A stretch of DNA of 28,271 bases, taken from Microcaldota archaeon. GTDB taxonomy: Archaea; Micrarchaeota; Micrarchaeia; Micrarchaeales; CABMGC01. The position numbers and the translations under genes are program-made. Under the pieces are notes generated by a model. That model saw nothing but the letters and a program-made list of their open reading frames with translations, did not search any database and was not told the DNA's origin. The stretch is from assembly GCA_030040265.1 (NCBI GenBank), contig JASHUB010000025.1, positions 1 through 28,271 on the forward strand, written 5' to 3'. Below, piece after piece: positions 6,833-13,940 of this stretch (positions are counted from its first letter, which is position 1; each line of letters opens with the position of its first letter).

Positions 6833-7498
6833 GTGATTCGATTGGACCATAGGACGGAAAGCAATACAATAACGCAGCAGGACAAGGACGCTGTATCGAG
6901 CTACGTTGTCGACAAGAACGGCGTGAAGGTCCGTATGCCGTACCAGATGATAAAGCTGGTCGAGTTCGATGACATCGACCCGAAAGAGCTGATCGACATA
7001 CCGCACTCCGCGCGGCTGCAGTACAGGCTTCTCCTCATGGACGCCGTGATAAGGTGCAAGGTCGAGTTCGTAAAGCGCAAGATCATAGTCATCTACAACC
7101 ACCCGGAGGCGAAGAACTACAAGGACAAGATAAGCCAGCAGCAGCTCATCGAGTTCCTCGCGAAGGAGGGCGTGCACGTCAAGCTGGACAAGATGACGGA
7201 GCGCGACTTCGACTACTTCAAGGAGCACTACACGTACGCTTTCGAGCCTGAAGTGATCCGAGAATCGGTGCCGTACGGCTACACCAAGGAGGAGTGGCAG
7301 AAGATGAAGGTGCAGACCGAGGCAAAGAAGAAGGAGGAGCACGACAAGAAGGTCAAGGAGCTCGAAGAGAGATGGGGCGAAGGAAAGAGCGCCCACAAGG
7401 ACGACGACAAGCCGCACGATGCGCCGCAGGAGAAGCCCGGCGGATTCGTCGGCATGATAAAGGACGCGTTCGGAAAGCTCAGAAGCATAAACAACTGA
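6833..7498 (+). CDS. Hypothetical protein next to Tes
   Basis: The protein has 221 residues with no recognised family. Residues about 20-140 look like a compact alpha/beta domain ('KNGVKVRMPYQMIKLVEFDD', 'EFVKRKIIVIYNHPEA'). A highly charged Lys/Glu helix (about 155-185) and a linker of Asp/His/Pro follow. It ends in an amphipathic helix 'GFVGMIKDAFGKLRS' that could touch a membrane. The start is GTG 6833, because the next in-frame Met is 34 residues on. It lies 25 nt after the Tes stop codon on the same strand, so shared transcription is likely and a membrane-lipid link is possible but unproven. It converges tail-to-tail with the gene at 7501. Confidence 0.7.
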   Translation: MIRLDHRTESNTITQQDKDAVSSYVVDKNGVKVRMPYQMIKLVEFDDIDPKELIDIPHSARLQYRLLLMDAVIRCKVEFVKRKIIVIYNHPEAKNYKDKISQQQLIEFLAKEGVHVKLDKMTERDFDYFKEHYTYAFEPEVIRESVPYGYTKEEWQKMKVQTEAKKKEEHDKKVKELEERWGEGKSAHKDDDKPHDAPQEKPGGFVGMIKDAFGKLRSINN

Positions 7499-7500
7499 TT

Positions 7501-8238
7501 CTAGTAGCTCACGGTCTTGCTGGCCCTTAGTACATCCTTCAGGTCAAGCTCTCCTATCCTGCGGTAAGGCAACGCGCCACGGTCTGCCATGCGAACGCGG
7601 TCATCGAACTGCACAGACAGGCCGCCGTCCCTGCACGCCACCGCGATGTTCAGCCTGTTGCACATGACCCTGACAGCGACGTCCCTCCCATGGGCGGCCG
7701 ATACGAACGGCTTATGCCCGGCGAAGTGGTAAGCACCATTGCTTGCCGCGTCAGCCATTATCGGAGGGATTATGATCAGTGAGCTGTCGATCGTCATCGG
7801 GTTTCCGGGCTCGTGGTTCACCAGCATGGCACAGACTCCGCCACTGTTCGCGTTCAGCGTCGGGTTCTCCCCGACATAGACCGTGAACGTCGACCTTCGC
7901 ACAGGCACTTGTGGCACCCCAGTGCGGTAGCCGTCGCCGAACGGCCTACGGACCTTTGCGACCTTTCCGTCGCTCACGAAGAAAAGCAGGTCCGCGCCTA
8001 TCTCCCCCTCCCGTACTATTATTGCGGGCAGCGCAACCATCTTCTGGACCTCGGGAGGGTCATAGCTGTGCTTGCCGATCCTCGTCGCCCTGGCTGCCAG
8101 GTTCTGTATCCTGTCCATCAGTGCAAGGTCCAGGGCCGGCGTTCCGACTCCACGCTTGAGCCCAGCGAGCGCGCTCGCCGTCAGCCCACGGACAGGCATG
8201 CTCACCAGGGCCTCTGCATGGTACCCGTTGTTTACCAT
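7501..8238 (-). CDS. Hypothetical protein
   Basis: A soluble protein of 245 residues, not assigned to a family. Its middle and end look beta-rich ('STFTVYVGENPTL', 'DSSLIIIPPIMADAA', 'RDVAVRVMCNRLNIAVACRDGG', 'LSVQFDDRVRM'). There is no signal peptide or membrane helix. It begins 53 nt downstream of the DHH gene on the same strand but has its own TATA-like box at 8271-8279. It may therefore be transcribed separately. No catalytic motif stands out. Confidence 0.65.
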   Translation of the reverse strand: MVNNGYHAEALVSMPVRGLTASALAGLKRGVGTPALDLALMDRIQNLAARATRIGKHSYDPPEVQKMVALPAIIVREGEIGADLLFFVSDGKVAKVRRPFGDGYRTGVPQVPVRRSTFTVYVGENPTLNANSGGVCAMLVNHEPGNPMTIDSSLIIIPPIMADAASNGAYHFAGHKPFVSAAHGRDVAVRVMCNRLNIAVACRDGGLSVQFDDRVRMADRGALPYRRIGELDLKDVLRASKTVSY

Positions 8239-8270
8239 AAGGTCACTAGGTTCGGTATAGGTCGTGGCTG

Positions 8271-8279
8271 GTATTTAAG
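8271..8279 (-). promoter_or_regulatory. TATA box for the 8238-7501 gene
   Basis: The minus strand reads CTTAAATAC about 35 nt before ATG 8238, in the 53-nt gap after the DHH gene. Confidence 0.5.
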
Positions 8280-8291
8280 GCTGTCTTCGCG

Positions 8292-9701
8292 TCAGGACTC
8301 GAGATTCCCCTTCAGCCCGTCAACAAGCAATCGCATTATCTGGCTGCGGTCGTGCGCGTCGGCCACCTTGAGGGTGCCGGCGCTCATGTGCCCACCACCC
8401 GACTCGATGCCTGCGTATGCCTTCTTCATCTCCGACATCACGCCCAGCAGGTCAGCCTTGTCGCTGATGGACTTGTCGACCCTGACAGAGACAAGCTTCC
8501 CGAAGTGCAGCACGACGATGCACGGCTCTGTATTGAGCTCGCGCATCTTGTCAAGCAGTTTCGATGCGAATCTTCCGGGCAGGGGATAGCGCGCGGATTC
8601 GTCGCCCCTGACGTTCTCGAAATCTGCGACGAATATCTTCGCTCCGCCTGCCTGGTACATCTTGACGGCGCCCAACGCAGAGTCGATTGCCTCGCTCAGC
8701 TTGTTCTTCGCATAGCCGAGCAGCTCGTCTGCGCGCGCCTTGTCTTTCAGCACAGTGTCAATCGTCTCCGGCGTGAGGTTCGAGCTTGCTGAACCGGTGA
8801 CCACGCGAGTGTCGCTGGTCATCAGGTCGAGCAGCATGGAGAGCCTGCGGCTCTCCTCAGTAGGCGCAGAGTATTCGCTGTAGTCGCCTATGAACGACGC
8901 CTCTTCCAGCTCGCGCGTGTCGACCTCTGAGAAGGTCTTCGCGAACGCGCACGAAAGGAAGCCGGCCGTGTAGTTTGAGTCCCCGCCGAACCTCCATGGA
9001 TTCGTGTAGTGCGCAAAGTCAAGCCCCCTGAAACCCTCTATTATGGGGTGGTGGTCCAGCCATATGACGTCGAATTTGTCGCCGAGCGTGGCTACGCCGT
9101 CGTTGCTCTCCAGCGCGGTGCCGAAATCCGTGCAGAGGAGCAGCGGCTTCTCTATGGTGCCGTAGTTGTTCGCCATAAGCACGTCCGAAGATGCGTCATC
9201 GATGCCGTAGAACACGGACCGCTGCATCTTCCACACGGTGTTTCCGAACCGGAAGCCGATGCGCGATTCGAGATCTGCGAGCGACTTGTACAGCCCGAAT
9301 GCGCCGGTGGAGCCGTCGGCGTCGTTGTGGAACCTGATTATCACCGGCGCGCCCAGCATCAGCTTCTTCAGCAGGAGCGCTGCGGATGCCGACAGCCGGT
9401 CCCACATCCTTGCCGTGACCTCGTCCAGCGCCTTCACTCCTATCGCATAAGGCTTGTTCGAGACGCAGCGCCTCGCAGCCTCGGCCGCGGCTTCCCTCGC
9501 CACCGATACCGCTGCATCATCGAAAGAGATTGCGGCGCTCTTCACGGTGCCGCCTTCGCCATCGAAGTCTATGGTCTCGCCCTCCTTGAGGACTATCTCG
9601 CTTCTGTAATATCCGATCTTCGCGGTGGCGGTGTCCACCACGCAGTAGAGCTGCTCGCTCTGGGCATTGCTGTACTTTATCGAAGCCACCAGTCCCTTCA
9701 T
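8292..9701 (-). CDS. DHH/DHHA1 family phosphoesterase (RecJ/GAN-like)
   Basis: The protein has 469 residues. After an N-terminal beta-rich region of about 110 residues comes the DHH catalytic domain. It shows HNDADG at about residue 125 (motif I), 'LLCTDFG' with its Asp (motif II), 'LDHHP' at about 217 (motif III, the family name) and 'FIGDYSE' (motif IV). The C-terminal DHHA1 domain ends in 'GGGHMSAG'. These residues bind two Mn2+ ions, so an active nuclease or phosphodiesterase is likely. Relatives include archaeal GAN/RecJ exonucleases and oligonucleotide or cyclic-dinucleotide phosphodiesterases, and I cannot choose between them. It starts 11 nt after the Cys-repeat gene, in an apparent operon with the KaiC-like ATPase. 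Confidence 0.87.
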   Translation of the reverse strand: MKGLVASIKYSNAQSEQLYCVVDTATAKIGYYRSEIVLKEGETIDFDGEGGTVKSAAISFDDAAVSVAREAAAEAARRCVSNKPYAIGVKALDEVTARMWDRLSASAALLLKKLMLGAPVIIRFHNDADGSTGAFGLYKSLADLESRIGFRFGNTVWKMQRSVFYGIDDASSDVLMANNYGTIEKPLLLCTDFGTALESNDGVATLGDKFDVIWLDHHPIIEGFRGLDFAHYTNPWRFGGDSNYTAGFLSCAFAKTFSEVDTRELEEASFIGDYSEYSAPTEESRRLSMLLDLMTSDTRVVTGSASSNLTPETIDTVLKDKARADELLGYAKNKLSEAIDSALGAVKMYQAGGAKIFVADFENVRGDESARYPLPGRFASKLLDKMRELNTEPCIVVLHFGKLVSVRVDKSISDKADLLGVMSEMKKAYAGIESGGGHMSAGTLKVADAHDRSQIMRLLVDGLKGNLES

Positions 9702-9712
9702 GTTGTTCGTAC

Positions 9713-10786
9713 CTAACTTCCCGTCGTCACGTTGAAGTTCATGCCCTCAACGCAAGCACTGTTTTCGATGCTGTTGGTTATGTAACTGCAGTAAGTAGCG
9801 TTCTTGTACCTGTATGCGAGAGAATAGTAGCACTGATAAGATTCACTCGTGTTGAACTCCGCGCAGATCGCGATGTTCTTCGTGTTGACGGCCTCCCCGA
9901 GCAGCGTGCCCGTCCTGCAGATGCTCTGGTACTGGGAGCTCACCTGCGAGCACTCATCGAGCAGCTGCGTGTAATTGACAGGGCCTGTAGGTGTCGCCTT
10001 CGATATAAGGCCAGCGCAGTAGTCGCCAAGGTTGCCGTTCGAGACGAGGCTGCAGTCGCTTGTGTTCTGCGCTGCGTATGCGACCAGCGTGTAGCAAACG
10101 TCTCTCGGCGAGAACGCGCTCTGGTTTGCCCGCAATGCAGCGAACTCAGCGACCGACTTGATGCTCAGGGAAGTATCGTAGCTGTATCCCGACGAGCTGA
10201 GGTTCGCAAGCACCATCTCGCTGAGGGTGGCATTGGTCCTGTTCGTCACCACGTCGCACAATGCGGCATCCTCCCCGAGCAGCGCCTGGTTCGTCTGCAC
10301 GGCCGCGTCGCACGCCTGAGAGCCGGTTGTCGAAGCGATGTCGGCGCATAGCGTCTGGTTGTACTGTTTAACTGCGAGGAGCGAGTAGCACGGGGCGGAG
10401 CTGCCTGAAGGCATGTAGCTGCAGTCAGACGCGTCGGCCGTAGCGTTCGCTACGAACAGGACGCATGTGGATTGGTTCTGTGCGCCGCTTATCTTGCTGC
10501 ATGTGCCGGCGTTCAGGGTCTTCTCGGCAATCGCGCCGTAGCATCCGTTCGCGCTGCCCGATGGCAGATAACCGCAGATAGAGGCGTTGTCCGTGGCCAT
10601 TGCCAATTGGTTCAGGCACTCATACTTGCTTTGGGTGATAGCCGCGCCCAGGCACTGCTGCAGCGTGCTGCCCCTCCTAAGCCCGAACGACGCAAGGGCT
10701 GCCACGATGACGATCGCGACCACCACCGCATAGATCAGGATCCTGTCGCGTCTCTCCCTCTCCGGATTTGCCATTGCTGCCTTCAT
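9713..10786 (-). CDS. Membrane-anchored extracellular Cys-repeat protein
   Basis: The protein has 357 residues. A short basic cytosolic start ('NPERERRDR') precedes one membrane helix (about 17-37) and an exported domain with more than 20 cysteines and many Asn-x-Ser/Thr sites. The cysteines recur about every 16-20 residues in a helical-repeat style, with C-Y-x(6-8)-N-x-x-x-C-x-x-I/L units. Examples are 'CYGAIAEKTLNAGTC', 'CYSLLAVKQYNQTLC' and 'CYYSLAYRYKNATYC'. Similar Cys-pair repeats occur, as far as I recall, in uncharacterised archaeal surface proteins. Disulphide-linked repeats are expected. It lies 9 nt after the KaiC-like gene and 11 nt before the DHH gene. ATG 10774 is an alternative start. 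Confidence 0.78.
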   Translation of the reverse strand: MKAAMANPERERRDRILIYAVVVAIVIVAALASFGLRRGSTLQQCLGAAITQSKYECLNQLAMATDNASICGYLPSGSANGCYGAIAEKTLNAGTCSKISGAQNQSTCVLFVANATADASDCSYMPSGSSAPCYSLLAVKQYNQTLCADIASTTGSQACDAAVQTNQALLGEDAALCDVVTNRTNATLSEMVLANLSSSGYSYDTSLSIKSVAEFAALRANQSAFSPRDVCYTLVAYAAQNTSDCSLVSNGNLGDYCAGLISKATPTGPVNYTQLLDECSQVSSQYQSICRTGTLLGEAVNTKNIAICAEFNTSESYQCYYSLAYRYKNATYCSYITNSIENSACVEGMNFNVTTGS

Positions 10787-10795
10787 GCCATCAAG

Positions 10796-11530
10796 TCAAC
10801 CGAAGGCCGAGGTTATGTCCTCGGCGGCTATAACCCTGAAGCCGGACGGCGATATGTCATACGGCGCAGTCACGAAACTGTGCTTCGACCCGCGCATCTT
10901 TATTATCTCCAATGCCGGCATCCTTTTCTGCTCCTCTTCGGTCTGGTACATTATTATTATACCGTCAAACATAAAATACTCTGGTTTGAACCTGAGCCGG
11001 TTCCGGTCCGGGTCGTCGAGCTGCGCTATGAGGAGCGAGGTGACGCCCATCCTCTTCAGGTCCTTTATCATCGAGAGGCTAGCCTTCCTGAACGCCACTT
11101 TGTTGCTTATGAGGACATCGAGCAGCGACACCGTGTCGAGCACTATCCTGGTGGCGCCAGATGCGGTTATGTCCCCTTCCATCTCGGATATGAACCTGCC
11201 GAAGTTGTATTCCGGGTTCTGCGCGTCGTCGAAGAGGCCCATCGCCGCTTCTGAGTTCACGGTTATCTTCTTCTGCCTGATCAGCGAGTCCATGTCCTTC
11301 AATTCCGGGAACGCTGCCTTCACGTTGTTCATGACGGAGCGCGTGTCCTCCTCAAGCGCAAACAATATCCCCGACTCGCCCATGAGCGCATTCCTGTACA
11401 GGTACTCGAACCCGAGCAGCGTCTTGCCTGCTCCAGGCCCGCCTGCAAGCAGCACCTGGTCCCTGTCCGGTATCCCGCCAAACAGCATGGCATCCAGGCC
11501 AGGTATGCCGGTTTTCACTTTCCCCTCCAT
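10796..11530 (-). CDS. KaiC-like RecA-superfamily ATPase
   Basis: A single-domain ATPase of 244 residues that begins with 'KTGIPGLDAMLFGGIP', the KaiC/RadA-like entry motif. Walker A GGPGAGKT is at residues 30-37. 'GILFALEED' carries the post-Walker-A acidic pair, and Walker B is in 'RIVLDTVSLL'. The C-terminal region contains 'LEIIKMRGSKHS', the KaiC-type K-M-R-x-S element. Archaea carry many single-domain KaiC homologs, including FlaH and GvpD-like proteins, with signalling or assembly roles; the target here is unknown. It is the first gene of a close set with the Cys-repeat protein and DHH phosphoesterase. Its TATA region (11568-11580) is shared with the divergent surface protein. Confidence 0.88.
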   Translation of the reverse strand: MEGKVKTGIPGLDAMLFGGIPDRDQVLLAGGPGAGKTLLGFEYLYRNALMGESGILFALEEDTRSVMNNVKAAFPELKDMDSLIRQKKITVNSEAAMGLFDDAQNPEYNFGRFISEMEGDITASGATRIVLDTVSLLDVLISNKVAFRKASLSMIKDLKRMGVTSLLIAQLDDPDRNRLRFKPEYFMFDGIIIMYQTEEEQKRMPALEIIKMRGSKHSFVTAPYDISPSGFRVIAAEDITSAFG

Positions 11531-11567
11531 GAGTGCATCTCTCTAGAACATATCAGATTGGATACTA

Positions 11568-11580
11568 CCTTTTAAATAAC
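11568..11580. promoter_or_regulatory. Shared TATA element of a divergent promoter
   Basis: CCTTTTAAATAAC reads as a TATA box on both strands. On the minus strand it serves the KaiC-like operon (ATG 11530); on the plus strand it serves the surface protein (GTG 11617). Confidence 0.5.
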
Positions 11581-11616
11581 TTCAGATGCCTATATACGAC
11601 GTATTCTGGGGTCAAA

Positions 11617-12408
11617 GTGCATCTAAGATATGTCCTTCTAGGGGTTCTGCTGATAGTGTTCGCCTTCGCATCGGTATTCGTGTCACTGAAGTCCCTGACC
11701 AACTTCGTTGGCAACGGGGGAGGCGCGACAGAGTTTGCGATGAGGCCGAACCAGACCTTCTACTACAACTTCGCGATAAACAAGACCTCCATACTCATCG
11801 CATCGTACGCGGCAACGGCCAACCTCAGCGCATACTACCTTGTCAACAGCACGGCGTTCGCACAGCTCGAACCAGAGGCGAAGGCGAACCAGAGCCTGCT
11901 GCCAACGGCCGAGTCGTTGGAGGGCAAGGGCGTCGTCGAGATAGTGCTCGGTTCCGCAGGCGGCGCGTTCCCGGCCACTTCGAACGTGTCGACACTTTCC
12001 GGCACGCCGATATATGCAGTGCCAAACTCCACGGTGCAGCCTGGAGCGTACTATGCAATATTCACCAGCAGCGCTGCGTCCAAAAACACCACGACCATCG
12101 TGTTCAAGGCCGAAGGCGTCAGCACTGCCCCAACCACTGCGCCGAGCATAGGCTCTTCGTTCGAGCTCGGGTCCCTGGGCGGGGTGATACTGTTCCTCCT
12201 GGGCATCTTCTTCATAGTCTGGGGTTTCTTCAAGAGGCAGCCCGGAGAGCAGCCGAAAAAGATCACGTTCCTTCCCCCTAAGACCAAGGAACAGGAGGCA
12301 AAGGACAAGAGGAGCGAGGCGGCAGAGGTCGAGCGGCTCTACGCCGGGATAGGCGCGAAGCCTAGGGCAAAGCCCAAGGCTGCAAAGCGTAGAAAGACCA
12401 GAAAGTAA
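11617..12408 (+). CDS. Surface protein with two membrane segments, unknown function
   Basis: The protein has about 263 residues. An N-terminal membrane helix (about residues 4-22) is followed by an exported beta-rich domain with about seven N-glycosylation sites. A second helix ('GGVILFLLGIFFIVWGFF', about 186-203) leads to a cytosolic tail that is Lys/Arg-rich and ends in 'KAAKRRKTRK'. I place the start at GTG 11617, because the upstream in-frame ATG 11533 precedes the TATA box. No domain is recognised. It is transcribed away from the KaiC-like operon. Confidence 0.72.
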   Translation: MHLRYVLLGVLLIVFAFASVFVSLKSLTNFVGNGGGATEFAMRPNQTFYYNFAINKTSILIASYAATANLSAYYLVNSTAFAQLEPEAKANQSLLPTAESLEGKGVVEIVLGSAGGAFPATSNVSTLSGTPIYAVPNSTVQPGAYYAIFTSSAASKNTTTIVFKAEGVSTAPTTAPSIGSSFELGSLGGVILFLLGIFFIVWGFFKRQPGEQPKKITFLPPKTKEQEAKDKRSEAAEVERLYAGIGAKPRAKPKAAKRRKTRK

Positions 12409-12431
12409 GGCGTTTGATTAAAGAGAAAAAG

Positions 12432-12476
12432 GCAGATAAGACAAAAAGAGGGTTAAGGAGAGTGGATCTTATCTGC
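12432..12476. repeat. Perfect 10-bp inverted repeat (hairpin or operator)
   Basis: GCAGATAAGA (12432-12441) and its exact complement TCTTATCTGC (12467-12476) are separated by 25 nt of purine-rich DNA. It follows the surface-protein stop codon by about 24 nt and precedes the palindromic TATA box. It may be a 3' hairpin of the upstream mRNA or a binding site for the downstream regulator. Confidence 0.5.
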
Positions 12477-12498
12477 GCAATGAAAATGATTTAGTAGG

Positions 12499-12516
12499 TA
12501 AGGTTTATAAACCTTA
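12499..12516. promoter_or_regulatory. 18-bp perfect palindrome containing a TATA box
   Basis: TAAGGTTTATAAACCTTA is its own reverse complement and has TTTATAAA at its centre. As a promoter it could fire in either direction; on the plus strand transcription would begin near 12535. The same 12 bp, AAGGTTTATAAA, occur at 26745-26756 upstream of TFB. It lies about 85 bp upstream of the XRE regulator start, so autoregulation is possible. Confidence 0.6.
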
Positions 12517-12568
12517 GCGCGACACTCGAAAAAGCCCTGTTATGCGTCTAAGTGGGGTTCGTCAAACT

Positions 12569-12578
12569 CTATATAAAC
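12569..12578 (+). promoter_or_regulatory. TATA box for the XRE regulator
   Basis: CTATATAAAC is centred 26 nt before ATG 12600, exact leaderless spacing. This is why I prefer that start over 12552. Confidence 0.65.
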
Positions 12579-12599
12579 CTTTACTCACCAATTACCAGT

Positions 12600-13289
12600 A
12601 TGGACAGCCTACGCGAACGCATCGCTGGAGAGATAGCGCTTTCCGAGAATCCGGGAAGCACGATGAAGAAATGGCGTGAGCTCTTCGGCATATCGCAGGT
12701 CGAACTGTCGAAGCACCTCAAGATATCAACATCAACGATCAGCGACTACGAGGGCAACAGGAGGGCCAGCCCGGGCGTCAAGATAATCAAGAGGTTCGTC
12801 GACGCGCTCTTCATAATCGATGAGAGCAAGGGCAACGAAGTTGTCAGGAACCTGGAGAAGTTCAGCCTGCCTAAGGAGAAGGACAGCTTCTACAGCATAC
12901 ACGACTTCAGCGCGCCCATCTCCGGAATAGACTTCGCAAGGATAATAGACGCAAAGATCGCCTCGAACCCGGGATACCTGGACTCGATGAAGCTCTTCGG
13001 CTACACGCTTCTGGACAGCCTGCGCGTCATACTCGAGATATCGCCCAGCGAGTACCCGAGGCTGTTCGGCACCACCAACGAGCGCGCCTTCATATTCGAC
13101 CAGGTCAGCACCGGAAGGTCTCCGATGGTCGTCATAAGGGTCGCCCCGATAAAGCCCAGACTGGTTGTGATCCAGAACATCGATGCCGTTGACAAGCTCG
13201 CGATAAAGATATCCCAGATAGAGAAGATCCCGTTGCTCACCACTAGGCTCAGCACAGAGGAGATAAAGCTAAGGCTGAACAACATCTAG
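12600..13289 (+). CDS. XRE-family HTH transcriptional regulator (archaeal COG1709-like)
   Basis: The protein has 229 residues. An XRE helix-turn-helix occupies residues about 22-72: 'MKKWRELFGISQVELSKHL', then 'ISTSTISDYEGNRRASPGVKIIKRFVDAL'. The 'TISDYExxRRxSPG' stretch is typical of a conserved archaeal group of predicted regulators. The remaining 150 residues form a mixed domain ('RAFIFDQVSTGRSPMVVIRVAPIKPRLVVIQNI') that may bind a ligand or form dimers. The mRNA is probably leaderless from the TATA box at 12569. The upstream palindromic TATA and inverted repeat are candidate operators. The methyltransferase gene follows directly with its own ribosome-binding site, so the two form an operon. 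Confidence 0.86.
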   Translation: MDSLRERIAGEIALSENPGSTMKKWRELFGISQVELSKHLKISTSTISDYEGNRRASPGVKIIKRFVDALFIIDESKGNEVVRNLEKFSLPKEKDSFYSIHDFSAPISGIDFARIIDAKIASNPGYLDSMKLFGYTLLDSLRVILEISPSEYPRLFGTTNERAFIFDQVSTGRSPMVVIRVAPIKPRLVVIQNIDAVDKLAIKISQIEKIPLLTTRLSTEEIKLRLNNI

Positions 13290-13293
13290 GTGG
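13289..13293 (+). promoter_or_regulatory. Shine-Dalgarno-like site for the methyltransferase
   Basis: GGTGG is complementary to the archaeal 16S rRNA tail and ends 8 nt before GTG 13302. It overlaps the last base of the regulator's stop codon. This favours 13302 over the GTG at 13290. Confidence 0.45.
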
Positions 13294-13301
13294 TCCGTCT
13301 G

Positions 13302-13928
13302 GTGGATCGCAATTGGGAGCGTTTCTGGTCCAACAAGGAAACAATCAAGAGAGAGCCCCTCAAATGCATCGTCGAGCTCGTGCCGGTGCTGAAGAAGAGA
13401 GGGTCACGCACGGTGCTGGACCTGGGATGCGGATCCGGTCGCCACGTCGCCTACCTGGCCAAGAAAGGTTTCATGGCCGTTGGCCAGGACATATCAGCTA
13501 ACGCACTCGCATTCGCATCTGAGTCATTGAGCAAGATGGGTGCAAGGAACTACGTACTGATCAATCATGATGTCACAAGGCTGCCGTTCCCCGATTCCAG
13601 TTTCGATGCGGTGATAAGCACGAACGCCATACACCACAATCGGCTAAGGGATATAAACAGGGCGGTGCGCGAGATACGCCGGATCCTCAAGGACAGGGGC
13701 GTGCTCTTCGTCAACCTAACGTCGCGAAGAAAGGAGATGCGTGGCACAGGAAGGAGACTGGAGGCAGGTACATATCTGACGCTGAGCGGGCCGGAGAGGG
13801 GCATGGTGCACCACCTATTCACAAGGCAGGAGATAAAAAGGACCTTCTCTGGCTTCAAGATTCTAAAACTCACGCCACCCAGCGAGAAGGACAGGCACTG
13901 GCTTTTGCTGGCAGAGAAGAAGGCATGA
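13302..13928 (+). CDS. Class I SAM-dependent methyltransferase
   Basis: The protein has about 208 residues. Motif I is 'TVLDLGCGSGRHVAYLA', followed by 'GQDIS' (the acidic residue that binds the ribose). Then come 'HDVTRLPFPDSSFDAVISTNAIHH' (motifs II/III) and 'REIRRILKDRGVLFVNLTS'. This is the UbiE/type-11 arrangement. The substrate could be a small molecule, lipid or RNA; nothing in the sequence decides. Near the N-terminus 'DRNWERFWSNKE' is typical of such enzymes. It sits immediately after the XRE regulator on the same strand, so the regulator may control it. It converges with the gene ending at 13941. Confidence 0.88.
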   Translation: MDRNWERFWSNKETIKREPLKCIVELVPVLKKRGSRTVLDLGCGSGRHVAYLAKKGFMAVGQDISANALAFASESLSKMGARNYVLINHDVTRLPFPDSSFDAVISTNAIHHNRLRDINRAVREIRRILKDRGVLFVNLTSRRKEMRGTGRRLEAGTYLTLSGPERGMVHHLFTRQEIKRTFSGFKILKLTPPSEKDRHWLLLAEKKA

Positions 13929-13940
13929 CAGCATCAGGGC

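Noticed and set aside
12542..12676. Small frame (ATG 12542, about 44 codons) downstream of the palindromic TATA box
   Set aside because: It overlaps the regulator start in another frame and encodes an Arg/His-rich peptide without likeness to anything.
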